Below, one piece after another: positions 1 to 11,781 of a stretch of 64,000 bases of DNA (within the stretch, counting starts at the first letter, position 1; the number at the start of each line of letters is the position of its first letter). The notes under the pieces were generated by a model. It made no database searches, was not told the DNA's origin, and saw only the letters and a program-made list of their open reading frames with translations. The translations under genes were made by a program, and so were the position numbers. This DNA is from Myxocyprinus asiaticus (taxonomy: Eukaryota > Chordata > Actinopteri > Cypriniformes > Catostomidae): contig NC_059393.1 of the NCBI RefSeq assembly GCF_019703515.2, forward strand, positions 13,970,501-14,034,500, read 5' to 3'.

Positions 1-433
1 CTGGTGGTAACAATTGGATAAACGTTTAATGTCAGCCGATTTGAGACTGGTTTATGCGTTGCACTCTTATGGAATATTCCTTGATGTGAAATGTGAAACT
101 GAAGTCGACTGGCTGCATGTGACACTGTGAGGGAGGATGAAGCTTTGGTTGGGAGCTTGAGAGTATTTTTAGCTTTCAAGTGCACACATGGTGAACCAGT
201 AAGTTTGAAGCAAGCTCATCTTAGTTTAGTAGTAGTTTAGTTTGCACAGTTGAATTTGCTTTAATTGCAAAGTGCATTTTAATTGCCTAAAAGATTGTTT
301 TTTTAGCTACCACACTTTGTCATTTCGTTTGACACCTAATTCTTCTGAAGAACTTGATGACTTGGTTTATCATGACATTGAGGAAATGTTTTAAAACCAT
401 TTAAAGGTGTATTTGGTATCTCCTTTTGTCCAT

Positions 434-2253
434 GACACAAGCCCGGTCAGTCTGATTCTTAAAAAGGACAAAGATCCAAGCGAGTGTAAGAGTTACCATC
501 CAATTTCCCTGATCCAGTTAGATGTTAAAATAGTCAAAAATTTTGGCTAACCTATTAAGTAAAGTTATGACATCTCTTATACATATAGATCAGGTGGGGT
601 TTATTCGGGGCCGTAGCTCTTCTGATAACATTAGGCGTTTCATCAATATCATGTGGTCAGTGGCGAATGATCGGACTCCGGTCACTGCCATCTCACTTGA
701 CACCGAAAAGGCGTTTGATATGGTTGAATGGGATTATCTTTTTAAGATTTTGGAAATGTATGGGTTCGGGAATACTTTTATTGGATGGATTAAGTTACTT
801 TATAGACACCGGGTAGCGGCGGTACAAACAAATGGATTAATTTCAGATTATTTTACTCTGGATTGGGGCACCCTGCATGGTTGCCCTCTTTCCCCATTAT
901 TGTTCTGTCTTGCCCTGGAAACATTAGCAGCCGTGATGATTTTCCAGGGGTGGTGGCGGGAGGTATGGTGCATAAGCTTTTGCTTTACGCAGATGATATT
1001 TTATTATTCGTCTCCGACCCCACTAGATCTATGCCTTGCCTCCAGAATTATTCATTCCTTTTTTAAGTTCTCAGGATACAGAGTTAATTGGTCTAAATCC
1101 AAAGCTTTGTCTCTGACAGCGTACTGCCCGATAACGACTTTTCAGCCGGGTGCCTTCCAGTGGCCTAAACAGGGCATTAAGTATTTGGGTATTTTATTCA
1201 CAGCTAATTTGTCTGATTTAATATGTTAATTTTGACCCCTTAATGAAAAGGTTTGAGCGATGTTGGCTTCATTACATTTATCTGTGATTGGGAAGGTTAA
1301 TGTTATTAAAGGGAATTATATTCCAAAATTCAACTACCTGCTACAGTCTCTCCCTATAGATGTCCCCCTCTCTTATTTTAAGCAATTTGATAGCATAGCG
1401 AAGTCCTTCATTTGGAAGGGTAAACGTCCCAGATTACATTTCATTAAGTTGCATAGGCCGATTGACAAAGGTGGGCTAGGCCTACTCAAGATTTTGTTTT
1501 TTTATGTATTCGGTCTTGGACATTTGGTTCATTGGTCGCTTCCCCCTGAGAGAGCCTCTCCCTGGTTTAGAGATGCAGGGGTGTGCCTTATGCAATTTAA
1601 GATTTTACATCGATTCTATTGGACCCCATATAGATTGTGTGGGCTTGGTCTTAAAGACACGCTCACCTGCTGGCGATGCCGGTCAGAGGATGTGGACACG
1701 GCCCATGTTTTTTGGTGGTGTGTTGAGATCCAAGAATTTTGGTTGAGGGTTCAGAGTTTTTTTGTGTGACGTATTGGGCACTCAAATTTCATTTTGCCCC
1801 AGACTCTGTATTTTAAGCGATGCGGCGGTCATTAATATAGGGGATAAATGCGTAATAAATTGGGTCGTAGCCAGTGTTACGATCGGCAGACAGATTATTC
1901 TTAGGGGATGGAAGTTGGCTGGAGCACTCTCATTTCAAGAGTGGTGCACAGAGATGGGGAGGGTAGTGGCATTCGATGAAATGTCATGTAGAAGGCTAGG
2001 CAACTTTCGATTTAGTTAATAAAAAATGGGGCAGCTATTTAGCCTTTTTAGAGGGCTCTCGGGGAGGGGCAGTGGATATATTATATAATATCTTTTTCTT
2101 TGTACTTTTTTTTTTTTTTGTATATTCAAGTGGGATATTTTTTTGAGTGTGGGGTTGGGGATTGGTAGGGGGAAAGGGAATAATGGGGGTTAAATGTTGA
2201 TTCTGTGAATATATGTTTTGCTTTTCTGTGTCAGTTGTGTGAATCAAAAAGTG
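434..2253 (+). mobile_element. L1-like LINE, copy A (5'-truncated, internal deletion)
   Basis: The 3' half of an L1/Tx1-type non-LTR retrotransposon. It aligns by eye with copy B at 13465-17049 from CATGACACAAGCC onward. It is cut at the 5' end inside the region before reverse transcriptase. Compared with copy B it lacks roughly 0.56 kb (copy B about 15788-16342), with the join at about 1566. The 3' part is T/G-rich and ends near GTGAATCAAAAAG. Confidence 0.85.
543..2019 (+). pseudogene. L1 ORF2 reverse transcriptase remnant (copy A)
   Basis: The fragments carry reverse-transcriptase blocks in order: a DQVGFIRGRSSSDNIR segment, AISLDTEKAFDMVEWDYLF (palm, first aspartates), GCPLSPLLF, then in another frame LLLYADDILLF (986-997 encodes YADD, catalytic pair intact). 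After it come KYLGILF and the thumb-like SYFKQFDSIAKSFIWKG, and a CWRC...H Cys/His patch at the C-terminus. Several frameshifts divide the frames near 860-930, 1229 and 1760, so it is inactive. The retained YADD and good similarity to copy B suggest fairly recent activity of the subfamily. Confidence 0.85.
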
Positions 2254-2737
2254 TTAATCGGAAAAACATTACTGTGAAACGTCCTGCTCAAGTCATGCTT
2301 GCGAAGGTGGTTCGGGTCGATCAGCTTGTTCTTCCAAACTTTCATTATCGGACTCTGGCTCGAACTGGTATGGCAAAAACCGACACAATTGTTACCATAG
2401 TTATAGTAGTGTTTACAGCTGTTAAAGAAACCTTAAACTCAGTTATGGTAAGGGGCATTACATTTCCAACACGCTCTCTCTGCAGTTGACCAGTAACAAC
2501 AGATTAAGCCTGCTGACAAATCAGAACAGACTGGGCTTTTCGGAAAGGAGGGCTTTAAAGAGACAGAACCTAAATTGGAGCATCTGAGCCAGAGGATGAA
2601 CATGGGTTTAGCATAAATTTACAGTATGAGAAAAATAATATGTTTTTTGAACATTAAAGCATGTAAACCTATTCTAGTAGACCCCCAAAATAAAATCATA
2701 AACCTGTAAATTAGCATAATATGGGCTCTTTAAATGG
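2254..2737. repeat. short interspersed repeat ending CATAATATGGGCTCTTTAA
   Basis: The block ends in GCATAATATGGGCTCTTTAA, which resembles the end of a very common cyprinid element, and an inner stretch (2628-2740, TTGAACATTAAAGCATGTAA) also recalls it. The left end is not sharply visible, and the family call is from memory. An open frame of 94 codons here shows no recognisable domain. Confidence 0.5.
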
Positions 2738-3924
2738 TAGCTAGGTGCGTGATGGGTGACACATAACACATGCTCATATATTGAGGGGTGCATATTGGAA
2801 GCACTTACTGTATTTCACAAACCTTACTGATACTAGGCTATAACAATAATTGATTGGTGGAAGCTATACCAGATATAACTATGTAATCAAGCTGAAAATG
2901 AAATTAATATGAAACCTTGAATGCTTGGCCACGATTTTAATGTATAGTCTCCTTGTTTTTAAAAGTGTTTAGCAAAGTAGCTTATTTCGTTGTATGAAGA
3001 AAATATGAGTGGTAGTTGACTGTCCAAAATTTGCCGAAATGATGCTAGGGTGTTCTTAGTTGTTGACAAGGCTTTGCTTGGCTGTTGCTCACAGAAATTG
3101 AGGAAGTATGAAAAAAAAAAAGAAAACTTTCTGCAGCTATCAGCACTGATTTTTGCAGATAAACGATAGTTTTTAAAAGCAAATATCGGCACAGATATGT
3201 TGGTAAATTCAGTATCGGTGGATCTCTACACGACGCGCAAAGACGCGGAATGTCTGAGTGTCCACACGTACTGTGCTGATGACGAAATTTGTCACACAGT
3301 GGCACACAGAAAATCGAAGTATACTTTGGCCTTAAGTCAATGGGATTTTGAATTTTTTTTTTTTTTTTTTTCACCATACAGATTTTTTTTTTTTTAAGAT
3401 ATCATCCATATCCTTGCCGAGGTTTGTTCAAATACTTAACCATATGAGCAATAATAATAAATAGAAGACTTGGAGTCTGACCATAAGCCACATACTATAG
3501 AGTCAGCACAGGGATACCTGCTCTGTGATTAGGCCACTGTGATCAGTGGTGTTATGGACAGGAATCTAGCAATAGAATTCTCCTATGCTAGTGAATGGTG
3601 GCTCCTCAGTTTGTAAAAATACTGAAAAAAATGTGACCGTTCTGGTCTTTCTCTTTAGCCCGTGTCGTCCAGATTGTATCACTTCCACACCTAGCTAAAT
3701 TTCCTGGAAGACAAAGTAGCCCAGATTCTTTCACTGAGTCATCTGTTGATTGCTTTTTCAGGCTATGAGCTGGGCTTTACCCAGTTTTTGATGCTGGATA
3801 GAGAGAAAAACTATGCTTACAATGACTTTGCATTGGGAAAAAAATGGGTCAGCGATATTAATGGGCAAGCCCAGGTTTTTGTATGTCAGTAAGCAAATGC
3901 TTTATGGTGCTATGGTTTGTTGCA
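2738..3924. other. no gene seen; one transposon end
   Basis: No coding signal was recognised. Around 3150-3226 the sequence ends in CAGTATCGGTGGATCTCTA, like the right end of the repeat at 52187-52940. Around 3283-3335 GATGACGAAATTT and GTATACTTTGGCCTTAA resemble the right end of the Harbinger-like family seen complete at 56907-57398. Poly-T runs occur at 3352-3371 and 3385-3396. Confidence 0.4.
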
Positions 3925-4695
3925 TTAAAGGAATAGTTCACCCAAAAGTGAAAATTCTCTCATTATTCACTTACCCTGATGCCATCCCAGATGTTTATGA
4001 CTCTCTGTCTTCAGCAGAACACAAATGCAGATTTTTAGAAGGTAGAGCTCTGTCAGGTCCTTATAATGCAAGTACATGGGTGCCAGCACTTTGATGGTCC
4101 AAAAGTCATATTTAAGCAGCATAAAAGTAATCCACATGACTACAGACGATCAATGAATGTCTTCTGAAGCGAATCGATAGGTTTATGTAAGAAACAAGTC
4201 GATAATTAAAACACGTTTAACTTTAAATCAGTGCTTCTGTCCAGGGCTAATGCTGTTTGAAATGGCCGAACTCTCGCGTGACGTTCGTTCTTCTGTTGGT
4301 AAATAAGTGCCGCTTCTGAATTCTTGCGTGTACTCGCCGATGTGCTTGTGTCAAGCGACAGCTACGTGATGCGTCAACTGCTGGCAGGAAGCACTTTTTA
4401 AAAGTGAATAGCATTTTAATTATCGATTTATTTTTTACACAAATGTATTGATTTGCTTCAGAAGACATTCATTGATCAACTGGAGTCACATGGATTACTT
4501 TTATGCTGCCTAAATGTGACTTATGGACCGTCAAAGTGCTGGCACCCATTTACTTGCATTATAAGGACCTGACAGAGCTCTATCTTCTAAAAATCTTTGT
4601 GTTCTAATGAAGAAAGACAGTCATACACATCTGAGATGGCATCAGGGTAAGAGAATAATGAGAGAATCTCCACTTTTGGGTGAACTATTCCTTAA
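3925..4695. mobile_element. TTAA-flanked foldback element (Angel-like)
   Basis: TTAA at 3925-3928 and at 4692-4695 bound a near-palindrome. The left arm begins AGGAATAGTTCACCCAAAAG and the right arm ends with its complement. Arms extend to about 4245 and from about 4378, leaving a loop of about 130 bp. It has no coding capacity. The end sequence and arm structure resemble the Angel foldback family of zebrafish; related partial copies lie at 30737, 60296 and 63663. Confidence 0.82.
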
Positions 4696-7016
4696 AACTA
4701 TTCTTTTCTGCTTTTAATTAGAGTCCAATTAAAAAGAAGCCCGAACTACACCTGGGAGTCTTATTTTGAAATACCTGTGCTGCCAGTTGTGAACTGGCTG
4801 ATTCACTGAGAAAGTGACTCTGATTCAAACTGCTAACCTGAGATCCTGAGTTTTTTCAGGTGATTCATTTAAAAGACACCTTAAAAGAGTCATTTGTTCA
4901 TAAATCGGATATATCATGGATCGCGCTGTTTACTGCGTGCAGCGAGCTCATCTCAATAGAAAGGGTGAAAAGTGGCGCGAGACGCACTGATGCATGCTCT
5001 AAAAACGTGTTCAGTAACTCACAAGATGATATCTGACAAAACCGCATGTGAACGCACACCAATGGCGACTAGATTTTAAATTCTTGCCACAATCATTTAA
5101 AAACTTTTTTTTTTGGCTGCATTTGCAACCATTTTAGTCACTGTCTGGAGCCGTTTTATTTTTGACATCCAACGTGGTCGCATGACAAGTCGTAATAATT
5201 AGTATGAGATGGCGAAATCGCACAAGCTGGCTCATACAAAAAGGACAAATTTTATTCCCATTGAGATGAACAATGTTATAATTTTTCCTAAGTAACAATT
5301 TACCTGTGTAAACTGCTAGCATCTAGCAAGTAACAGATTTGCGACAAAATACCGTAGAGTTTGATTGGATGCTCTGCCTTTGGATGTTAAAAACCAAAGG
5401 TATGGGAAGTGTTTTCTCTGCCCTTTTAAATGTTGATAAGTCTTTTTATTTTGCGAACACAACTGTGCATGATTATGTAATTAGTTGCATTTTATTGTGC
5501 ATCTTTTTTTTTTTTTTTTTTTTCTTCTCCATGCTTTGTGACCTTTGCAGAACAGACCTGTAACCCATATTTGGGCCACCAGTTGAAAACCATCGTGACG
5601 TCATTGTAATTGGCAAAGGTTAAGACAAGGCTTCCGTATACATTTTGAACAACAATGGCCTCATTTACAAGGCTTTCAGATTAGCCTATTTGCTGACAAA
5701 TTGGAGATAAAAAAAAAAATGTAACAATTTTATTATCACATTTAAACTGGTTTCAGCCATGAAGGCTGGTATGGCATAAATCACAAACAAATGACAAACT
5801 GGATTGTTAAGGGCAATGGGAGAATCAAAATTGTCTAAATTTGCTCTCAAAATGAAGTCGAAGCCCCGCATAGAGTCTTAAGGTGTCAATAGATCACATA
5901 ATGAAGTAATTCTTGGATCACGGTATAGCCATGTGAATTTCCACATTACATTAATTTGAGCCCACGTTGGTCCTCTGGAGAATAGCATGTACGGATGGCT
6001 GTGATCAGCAGTCCTCCGAAATGGTCGTTAAAGGGATATTATGTACTTAAAGAGGTTTATCTGCTCTTTCTTCATGGACATGGTGTGTGTCTGTGTTTGG
6101 TGTCTGATGTTATTGATCAAGGCAGTGACATGAATGCAATCAAAAGAGGAAGCGCGAACAGTGGTGTCTTCATCTTCCTCTTAGTTTGCACTTTTTTTTT
6201 TTGCAGTTCCATAGACGTTTACAATCAATTTGTTGCCACTCAAGTTTTATGTGAGAGGTACCAGGCCAGGTGCTAAAAGGTGCCATGCCAAGTTGTAAGT
6301 TTACATTGATGTGTTCCTGCTTAATGTTGTCACCCTATTTGAGATCTGTCTTGTTTGTAGAGAAAAAAAAAAATCTACACACCAAAACACATGCTTCCAC
6401 ACAAACCGATGAAAACATTAGTCATAGAGATGGTAGTAGCGTTTTAAAGTGCTTAATCAGAGTATTTTGCCTTTCCAGTGTACTTTATGCAACCAGATGA
6501 AATATTCTGTCCCATCATAACATTATTGTTCTAACAAACTCTAGCATGCTGTCAAACGCAACTCCTCACATCCCCACAAAATTATGTTTCATCACACTCG
6601 TAGTAAAAACATTCAGTCAGTCAACCAGATAATTAGTGCGGCAGAGCAAAGAGCGTTGCGAATTACAGAAATATGCACAGATTGACAGTCTGAATGAATG
6701 TTAATGAATGAATAGAAAAAAACAGACAAATTGTTTTACTTGTTTTACTACAAACTGTTTATTTGTATTAAGCAGTTAGATATGTTATAAATGGATGTGG
6801 CTTATTTGTCGCGAGAAATTAAAAAACTGTTACACAGGATTACTTAAAGCAAATGCTCCAGAAGAGAAGAAGGCTAAACACTGTGATTCAATGTGTAGAT
6901 TTTAAAGTAATCTTCATGGAGCACGTTTTAACATATTGAGCATCCAAAGGGAAGTCGTGCGGCTGCTTCCAGGTCCTAATGCCTGTTGTTTTCAACTTAT
7001 ACACAGATGTGACTTA
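4696..7016. other. no gene or clear element seen
   Basis: AT-rich sequence with poly-T (5502-5522) and scattered short open frames lacking any family signature. Nothing here could be assigned. Confidence 0.4.
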
Positions 7017-7527
7017 AGGCCCCTGCGCACTTCATAAGAAATCAGAGCGAACTAAAATCTGGCCAAAACAAAGGTGTTTTTTAGTTCGTTTCCATGGTTC
7101 GTAACAGCTCGCCAGGGCGAACTTTCAGGAAAGCTTTGTACGGTCTGCTAAACACCTTACTGCCATTGATCCATGGTTCGATTCGACTCTGTTCACTTTA
7201 CTTTTCTGAGCGTGCTTTTCCACTGCAGTTTAGTGCCGCCTCAACGTGGGTGGGATTATAGGCTGATCGTCATAGTTGCGCCGCCTCTACTGCCGTGACA
7301 TCATCTTAAACGCGACACAAACATTACTGACCATAAACAATATCACGACCACTAGCTGTTAGCTACTAGCTCATTGTGCTGCATAAAGCAGTTGTTGCAT
7401 GGTGATTTTACACAAGTGTAACAGTTAAATTGGCCTGGTTGTTTTAGAAGCAAGCTTTCCAGTAGCTGGTCAACTAAATAAAGTGAAGCTTTCAAGCAGA
7501 ATATAGAGTTAACATAACAAAACGTAC

Positions 7528-7714
7528 CATCCTCCATCATGGACTCCAACAACGCCGAGTCTAGGGCACTCTCCCTCCCATTGCTTGCCGGTGTATTGCC
7601 ATAATTAGCATTCATTTGGTCGAACCACTTTCTTCTGCTTGAACCACTCCGGCTGCTGTGGTCCTTGATGGTTTTGTAGTTACTTAAGTTTTTTTTTACT
7701 TTTCCCTACACTGT
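7528..7714 (-). pseudogene. Myb/SANT-like DNA-binding domain exon (Harbinger-type transposon remnant)
   Basis: Read on the - strand the frame gives NYKTIKDHSSRSGSSRRKWF, DQMNANYGNTPASNGRESAL and DSALLESMMED, ending at a consensus donor GTACGT. The pattern (YKxIKDHxxRSG...WFxxMxxxYGxxPASNGRE) matches the Myb/SANT-like domain encoded by the accessory ORF of fish PIF/Harbinger elements. The reading frame upstream meets a stop near 7711. No transposase exon or paired inverted termini were found, so this is a remnant. A host Myb/SANT gene fragment is the alternative. Confidence 0.5.
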
Positions 7715-8889
7715 TGGTAGGTCCGGTGGTAGCTGTGTGCGGCCAACAGCTGAGACACTTCCTGAAATACTTTTTCGTTTCGCGTCGTTTCGTTCGTTGC
7801 TAACGAGAGGAACGTCTGCACCTTGTTTATTGACCACGGTGTAGTTTTGCGCACAGCCATTTCTTTTTACAATTCGAAAGTCACGTGAACAAATGATACT
7901 GCTATCACTGTTGCTAACTTTAAAACTATCGGGTTGACAATTTTTGTTAGATTTATAATTAAAGCTGGACTAGAGGCTGCACTGTAAAGACACTCTTTAT
8001 GGCACTGATCACAAACCTTGTTGCTCATGTTGACACTGAGACTGCAGTAGATTTATTAGATTGTGGCTGGATTCACGTGGAGGTCAGCCACTGTGTCATG
8101 GATATTTAAGGAATGCTGATTCAACATTTTTCAGTGCTGGTATTAGGCCTGCTAAACCAGAATTGGTGCCAAATATGACTCTGAAATGTCAGGCTGTCAC
8201 GGGACTGTGGCATGGGTCGCTGTTTACCAACTGAAGCACTTAAGTTCTTTGAGGGGTTTTTTTTTTTTTACTTTGTTATACTTGCTGTCTATCTAATAAT
8301 ATCTAAGGTTGTCTTTTCTGTCAGATTCTATGGTTCTATAAACTTGCTTCATTTAGACATTTACCTATTAGATCGTTTCCGTGTAGTTGAAGTTCATCAT
8401 GGGAATTTGTCTGAATACTTTTTCACTCAGTGAATGAGAATTTGGTCTAGTTAAGTTTTAGTCCTTAATATGGTGTAATTTGCATTTTACAGATGAAGGG
8501 TAATACCACATTGTCCCTAGGGGTGGGTAAAAATATTGTTTTTCCGATTAATCGCAGTCTTCATTTGAACAATATCGATTCTTAAATCCCAAGGTCAATT
8601 TTTCAGACAATGTGCAACCTAATGAGAGGAAATCACTCTCATTTGCAACCAAATTTCGCGCTATGTGACTAAAGTGAATATATTTGGCAACTGTCTGGCA
8701 AATGTTTACATTTCACGCACCAGTAATTGTGTAGTTTAGTCGTGAAGTGTTCAGCAGTGTTGGGCCTCATGTATTCAGATAGAAGACAAAGGCAGGCCTA
8801 ACACAGTCGTAAAAACTCGAGCCCCAACATTCCAAGTCGTAAATTATACTGATAAAAATCGCGCCAAAATCAAACAAAGGGAGTCCAAA

Positions 8890-10290
8890 ACAGACTACAA
8901 ATCCCATGAAGCCTTGCTCACTTAAAGGATCGAACTCTCATCTCCTATTGGATGAGGCACACAACAGAACGTCCCTCAAACATGACATCATCAGGAGTTG
9001 AAATACCTCTGAAATGCTTCCAGGATTGGCTTCCAGCAACTTTGTTTGCAGTGTGAAGACACAGCTCATCGCTGCTCTCAGGTGCAACCTCGTGGCACAA
9101 GGAAGTAACGTCTGACTTGAAACTGTGGCCATACAATCTCCATCTCGCTGGATGAGTTGAGATTACTCTGTGTTCAACCGAACACTCTAACGGATCCGAA
9201 GGAGACCGCCGAGCAATTCGCATCTTCATCCGTTTGCCTACAGAAGTGAAGAGATTAAAGATTTCTCTTCCATCTTCAATCAAGTCGACATTTCTGAGTT
9301 CTCTGCCAGCCCGCCGAGAATCAACAGCCGTACCGCCCGCCGACAGCGTGAGGAAACGACCTCCTGTCATCACCCGAGCCTCAAGGAACCGGGTCAGAGT
9401 TAAAGGACGGAGGAAAACACATTCTACCTGTGTCCTCATGCGATTCAAGTAAGAGGTTTAAGTCTGGGCAGAGATAGAATATTATAGTGTGTTATTCTTG
9501 TGTTTCAAGGTTTTTGCTTGTACAGTTTATGGACCGCCATGTCCGCTCATTATTAATACTCAGGGTATTAATTATCATGAATTTGTTTTGCTGTATTGTG
9601 ATCCAACCACATTGGACTGTTGTGCAATTTCGCCATCGCGGGTGAGACAGGTAAACCGAGTTCATCCATTAAAGAGTCAAAGTACGCGGGACTGTTTACG
9701 AGCCGTCCACCGCGTCTCTGAGCGATGAACTAACAGCTACTTTCTCTCCCACAATCGCGAAATCGGCTTTAGGGCCGTCCCTTCTCTCTCTCTCGTACTA
9801 ACCACACACACACGCACGCACGCAACCCCTCACAAACATTCTGGCACACATTTTTGGCTCTTAGATAGCTTAATGCTAAAGCCCAGCTTTGTCCCTAAGC
9901 TATCGTACAAGTGGATACACGCGGTAACTGGTAGACGCCATTGACTGGTTTCTCTCCGCCCCCATTCGCAGTCATATTCCCTGGCCAGTAGTCTCGCGTG
10001 ACATACTCTCCACGAGAGTCACGTCCGCCATTTTGTGCGCGTCCCTCCTTACACTCACACACACACACACACACACACCTTATGTGTTGTAGGATTATTT
10101 TAGTTTCCATATCTAATCATATCACTGTTTAGTTTGTAGTTGTAAGTCGGAAGTTTATTGACTGCATTGTATTCATTACTAATTGATATTACTGCATAAA
10201 TAAACTTTGTTTATATTACAAAGAGAAGTGTTTTGGTTTGTTTTGCATATGCCTGTGTCATGCTGACGGGATGTCAGTGCTCGGATTCAA
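8890..10290 (+). mobile_element. possible solo LTR or LTR remnant
   Basis: The block includes ACTACAAATCCCATGA near its start, long open but unconvincing frames on both strands, a CA-rich stretch, and a late AATAAACTTTGTTTA that could be an LTR polyadenylation signal. It sits inside a repeat whose edges resemble each other. I could not fix TG...CA ends or a target duplication, so this is tentative. Confidence 0.3.
10055..10078. repeat. (CA)n microsatellite
   Basis: An uninterrupted AC/CA run is seen directly, with a related (CACG)n stretch near 9802-9825. Confidence 0.9.
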
Positions 10291-10399
10291 ACCTTCATTC
10301 ATTGTTTTTTTTTTTCCCGAAAATCGATATTCTTCGGATGTCGATTTTCCTAAGAAAACAATCTAATATTGAGACTGTTTTACTATCTGGTTATTAGTC

Positions 10400-10690
10400 C
10401 CTGATTTCAGGGTGGTGCCCCATCAATGTTAATCCTTATTAATAGTCTATTGATTTTTGGTAATTGATAATTATCTTTGATTGTTGAATTTGAATGATCA
10501 ATAAGCTAGTGTTAATTTTAATTAATGTTTCATCGATGTTAACAATTAACGATTATCTTTGATAATTGTTGATTTAAAGGATTTAAAAAAAGCTAACATT
10601 GATTCTCATCAATGTTCTAATGATTTTAATAATTAATAATTATCTTTGATAATTATTAATTATTGCTAATAACCAAACTTGCTCTTAAAC
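10400..10690. repeat. AT-rich array of palindromic units
   Basis: Three diverged copies of a unit with core ATTATCTTTGATAATT occur near 10465, 10549 and 10630, each preceded by a TCATCAATGTT-like phrase. The core is self-complementary, so each unit can fold. Two phrases, GGTGGTGCCCCAT (10411) and TGGAGCCCCATAT (10710), flank the array. Confidence 0.6.
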
Positions 10691-11562
10691 GTAGCGCACT
10701 ACATTTACTGGAGCCCCATATGAGGTTTTAATGAGTTAGATTCAATTGATTAAATATTAATTAATAACTAAAGAAATAATTATTAATTATTTCTTACAGT
10801 AACACTGATCTAAACAACCAGTAAAGCCCTACAGCAGCGAGATTCTTTCACAGCGTGTTGAGAGTAAAAGTTGTTCCGTGTAATGTGTGTTCAAGGACGA
10901 GATCCACGTGACCCATTTGTCATTGAATACAGTCTCTTATAATACCCTATCTGTTCTCTACAGTCAGTTGATGATCAAAAACAATTACAAAAAAACATTT
11001 AATTCTAATCATGCATCGCACAGATGAGTAAAGCCATTAGAGTCCTCTCTAGTTAACGTGCTCATTTAAAAGTGCTGTTCACAGAAATACATTTTTTTTG
11101 TTAGAGACATTACGGGTTTTAACACGTGTTCAACAAATCAATGTAAATACTTGTAAATAGTAAAAATTATGCAATTTAACAATAAATATGTAACAAAAAT
11201 AATGTATGAAACATTTATTGATTTGAATACATTTATTTGTTCATATAAAAAAAATGTGGCAAATTATGAAAAAGTTATAATTAGTAAAATTAATATTTTC
11301 CTAAAATATTTTACCTAGTTAAAAGGTCCCCTGTATAATTAACAGCATTAGCTGGGAGATCATTTCTTTTATATGTAAGTAAAAGGATCATTATAACTGA
11401 AATAAACCCATCTTGTGAATCGGAATTGAATTCAGTCGGGAAATCTGTATCAGTACCCAGCCCTAACTGATGAATGATTCTCATAGTCTGTGGAGTTTCC
11501 AGTGAATGAGCGATCTGCTTCACACATTCATTTAAAGCTCATGCAGCTCATACAGACTAAGA
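10691..11562. other. AT-rich, no gene seen; one hAT-like end
   Basis: No coding signal. Around 11447-11469 GTATCAGTACCCAGCCCTAA looks like the right terminus of a TAGGGCTGGGTACTGATAC-type element, with no partner found upstream. Confidence 0.4.
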
Positions 11563-11735
11563 CTGCTGCATTTCGCGGTTTAATAAGCACACTAGGACAT
11601 ATCACAATTTTAATTTGATTAGTTGTGCATTTCAGTGTAAAAGATGTAACAAAGCACACAGACAAATAAGCGTGTGAGCATTTGAAAGCCGCGGTGTACC
11701 GAAGTAAGGGTACTTTTGACAACACTACTTTCTAC
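11563..11735. mobile_element. hAT-like element, right-end remnant
   Basis: The segment runs collinear with the right end of the element at 17628-21546: TTTAATAAGCACACTAGGAC, CACAATTTTAATTTGATTA, GTGTGAGCATTTGAAAGC, then GTACTTTTGACAACACTA. The left half is missing. Confidence 0.6.
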
Positions 11736-11781
11736 CATGTTATGAAAAAATAAAAAGCCATAACATATCGGCCAGAACGTA

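Larger units (their letters stand above)
8517..10380. repeat. interspersed repeat starting GGGGTGGGTAAAAATATTG, with an embedded retroelement-like block
   Basis: The left edge (8520-8640) matches a diverged second copy at 33688-33800 (TGCATTTGAACAAT and TTAAAATCCCAAG phrases), so it is a dispersed repeat. The right edge (10312-10380) has CGAAAATCGATATTCTTCGG, complementary in character to the AATATCGATTC of the left edge. The middle from about 8890 to 10290 looks unlike the edges: GC-richer, promoter-like, ending with AATAAACTTTG, which suggests an inserted LTR. No gag/pol frame is present. Confidence 0.45.

Noticed and set aside
6001..6500. Overlapping + strand frames of 93 and 76 codons
   Set aside because: No domain or splice context; composition like the surrounding AT-rich sequence.
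8945..9448. 167-codon - strand frame in the 8517-10380 repeat
   Set aside because: No known domain, lies in repetitive sequence, overlaps another equally open frame on +.
9895..10110. Open frame on the - strand with Cys/Val repeats
   Set aside because: It is the translation of a (CA)n microsatellite; no domain.
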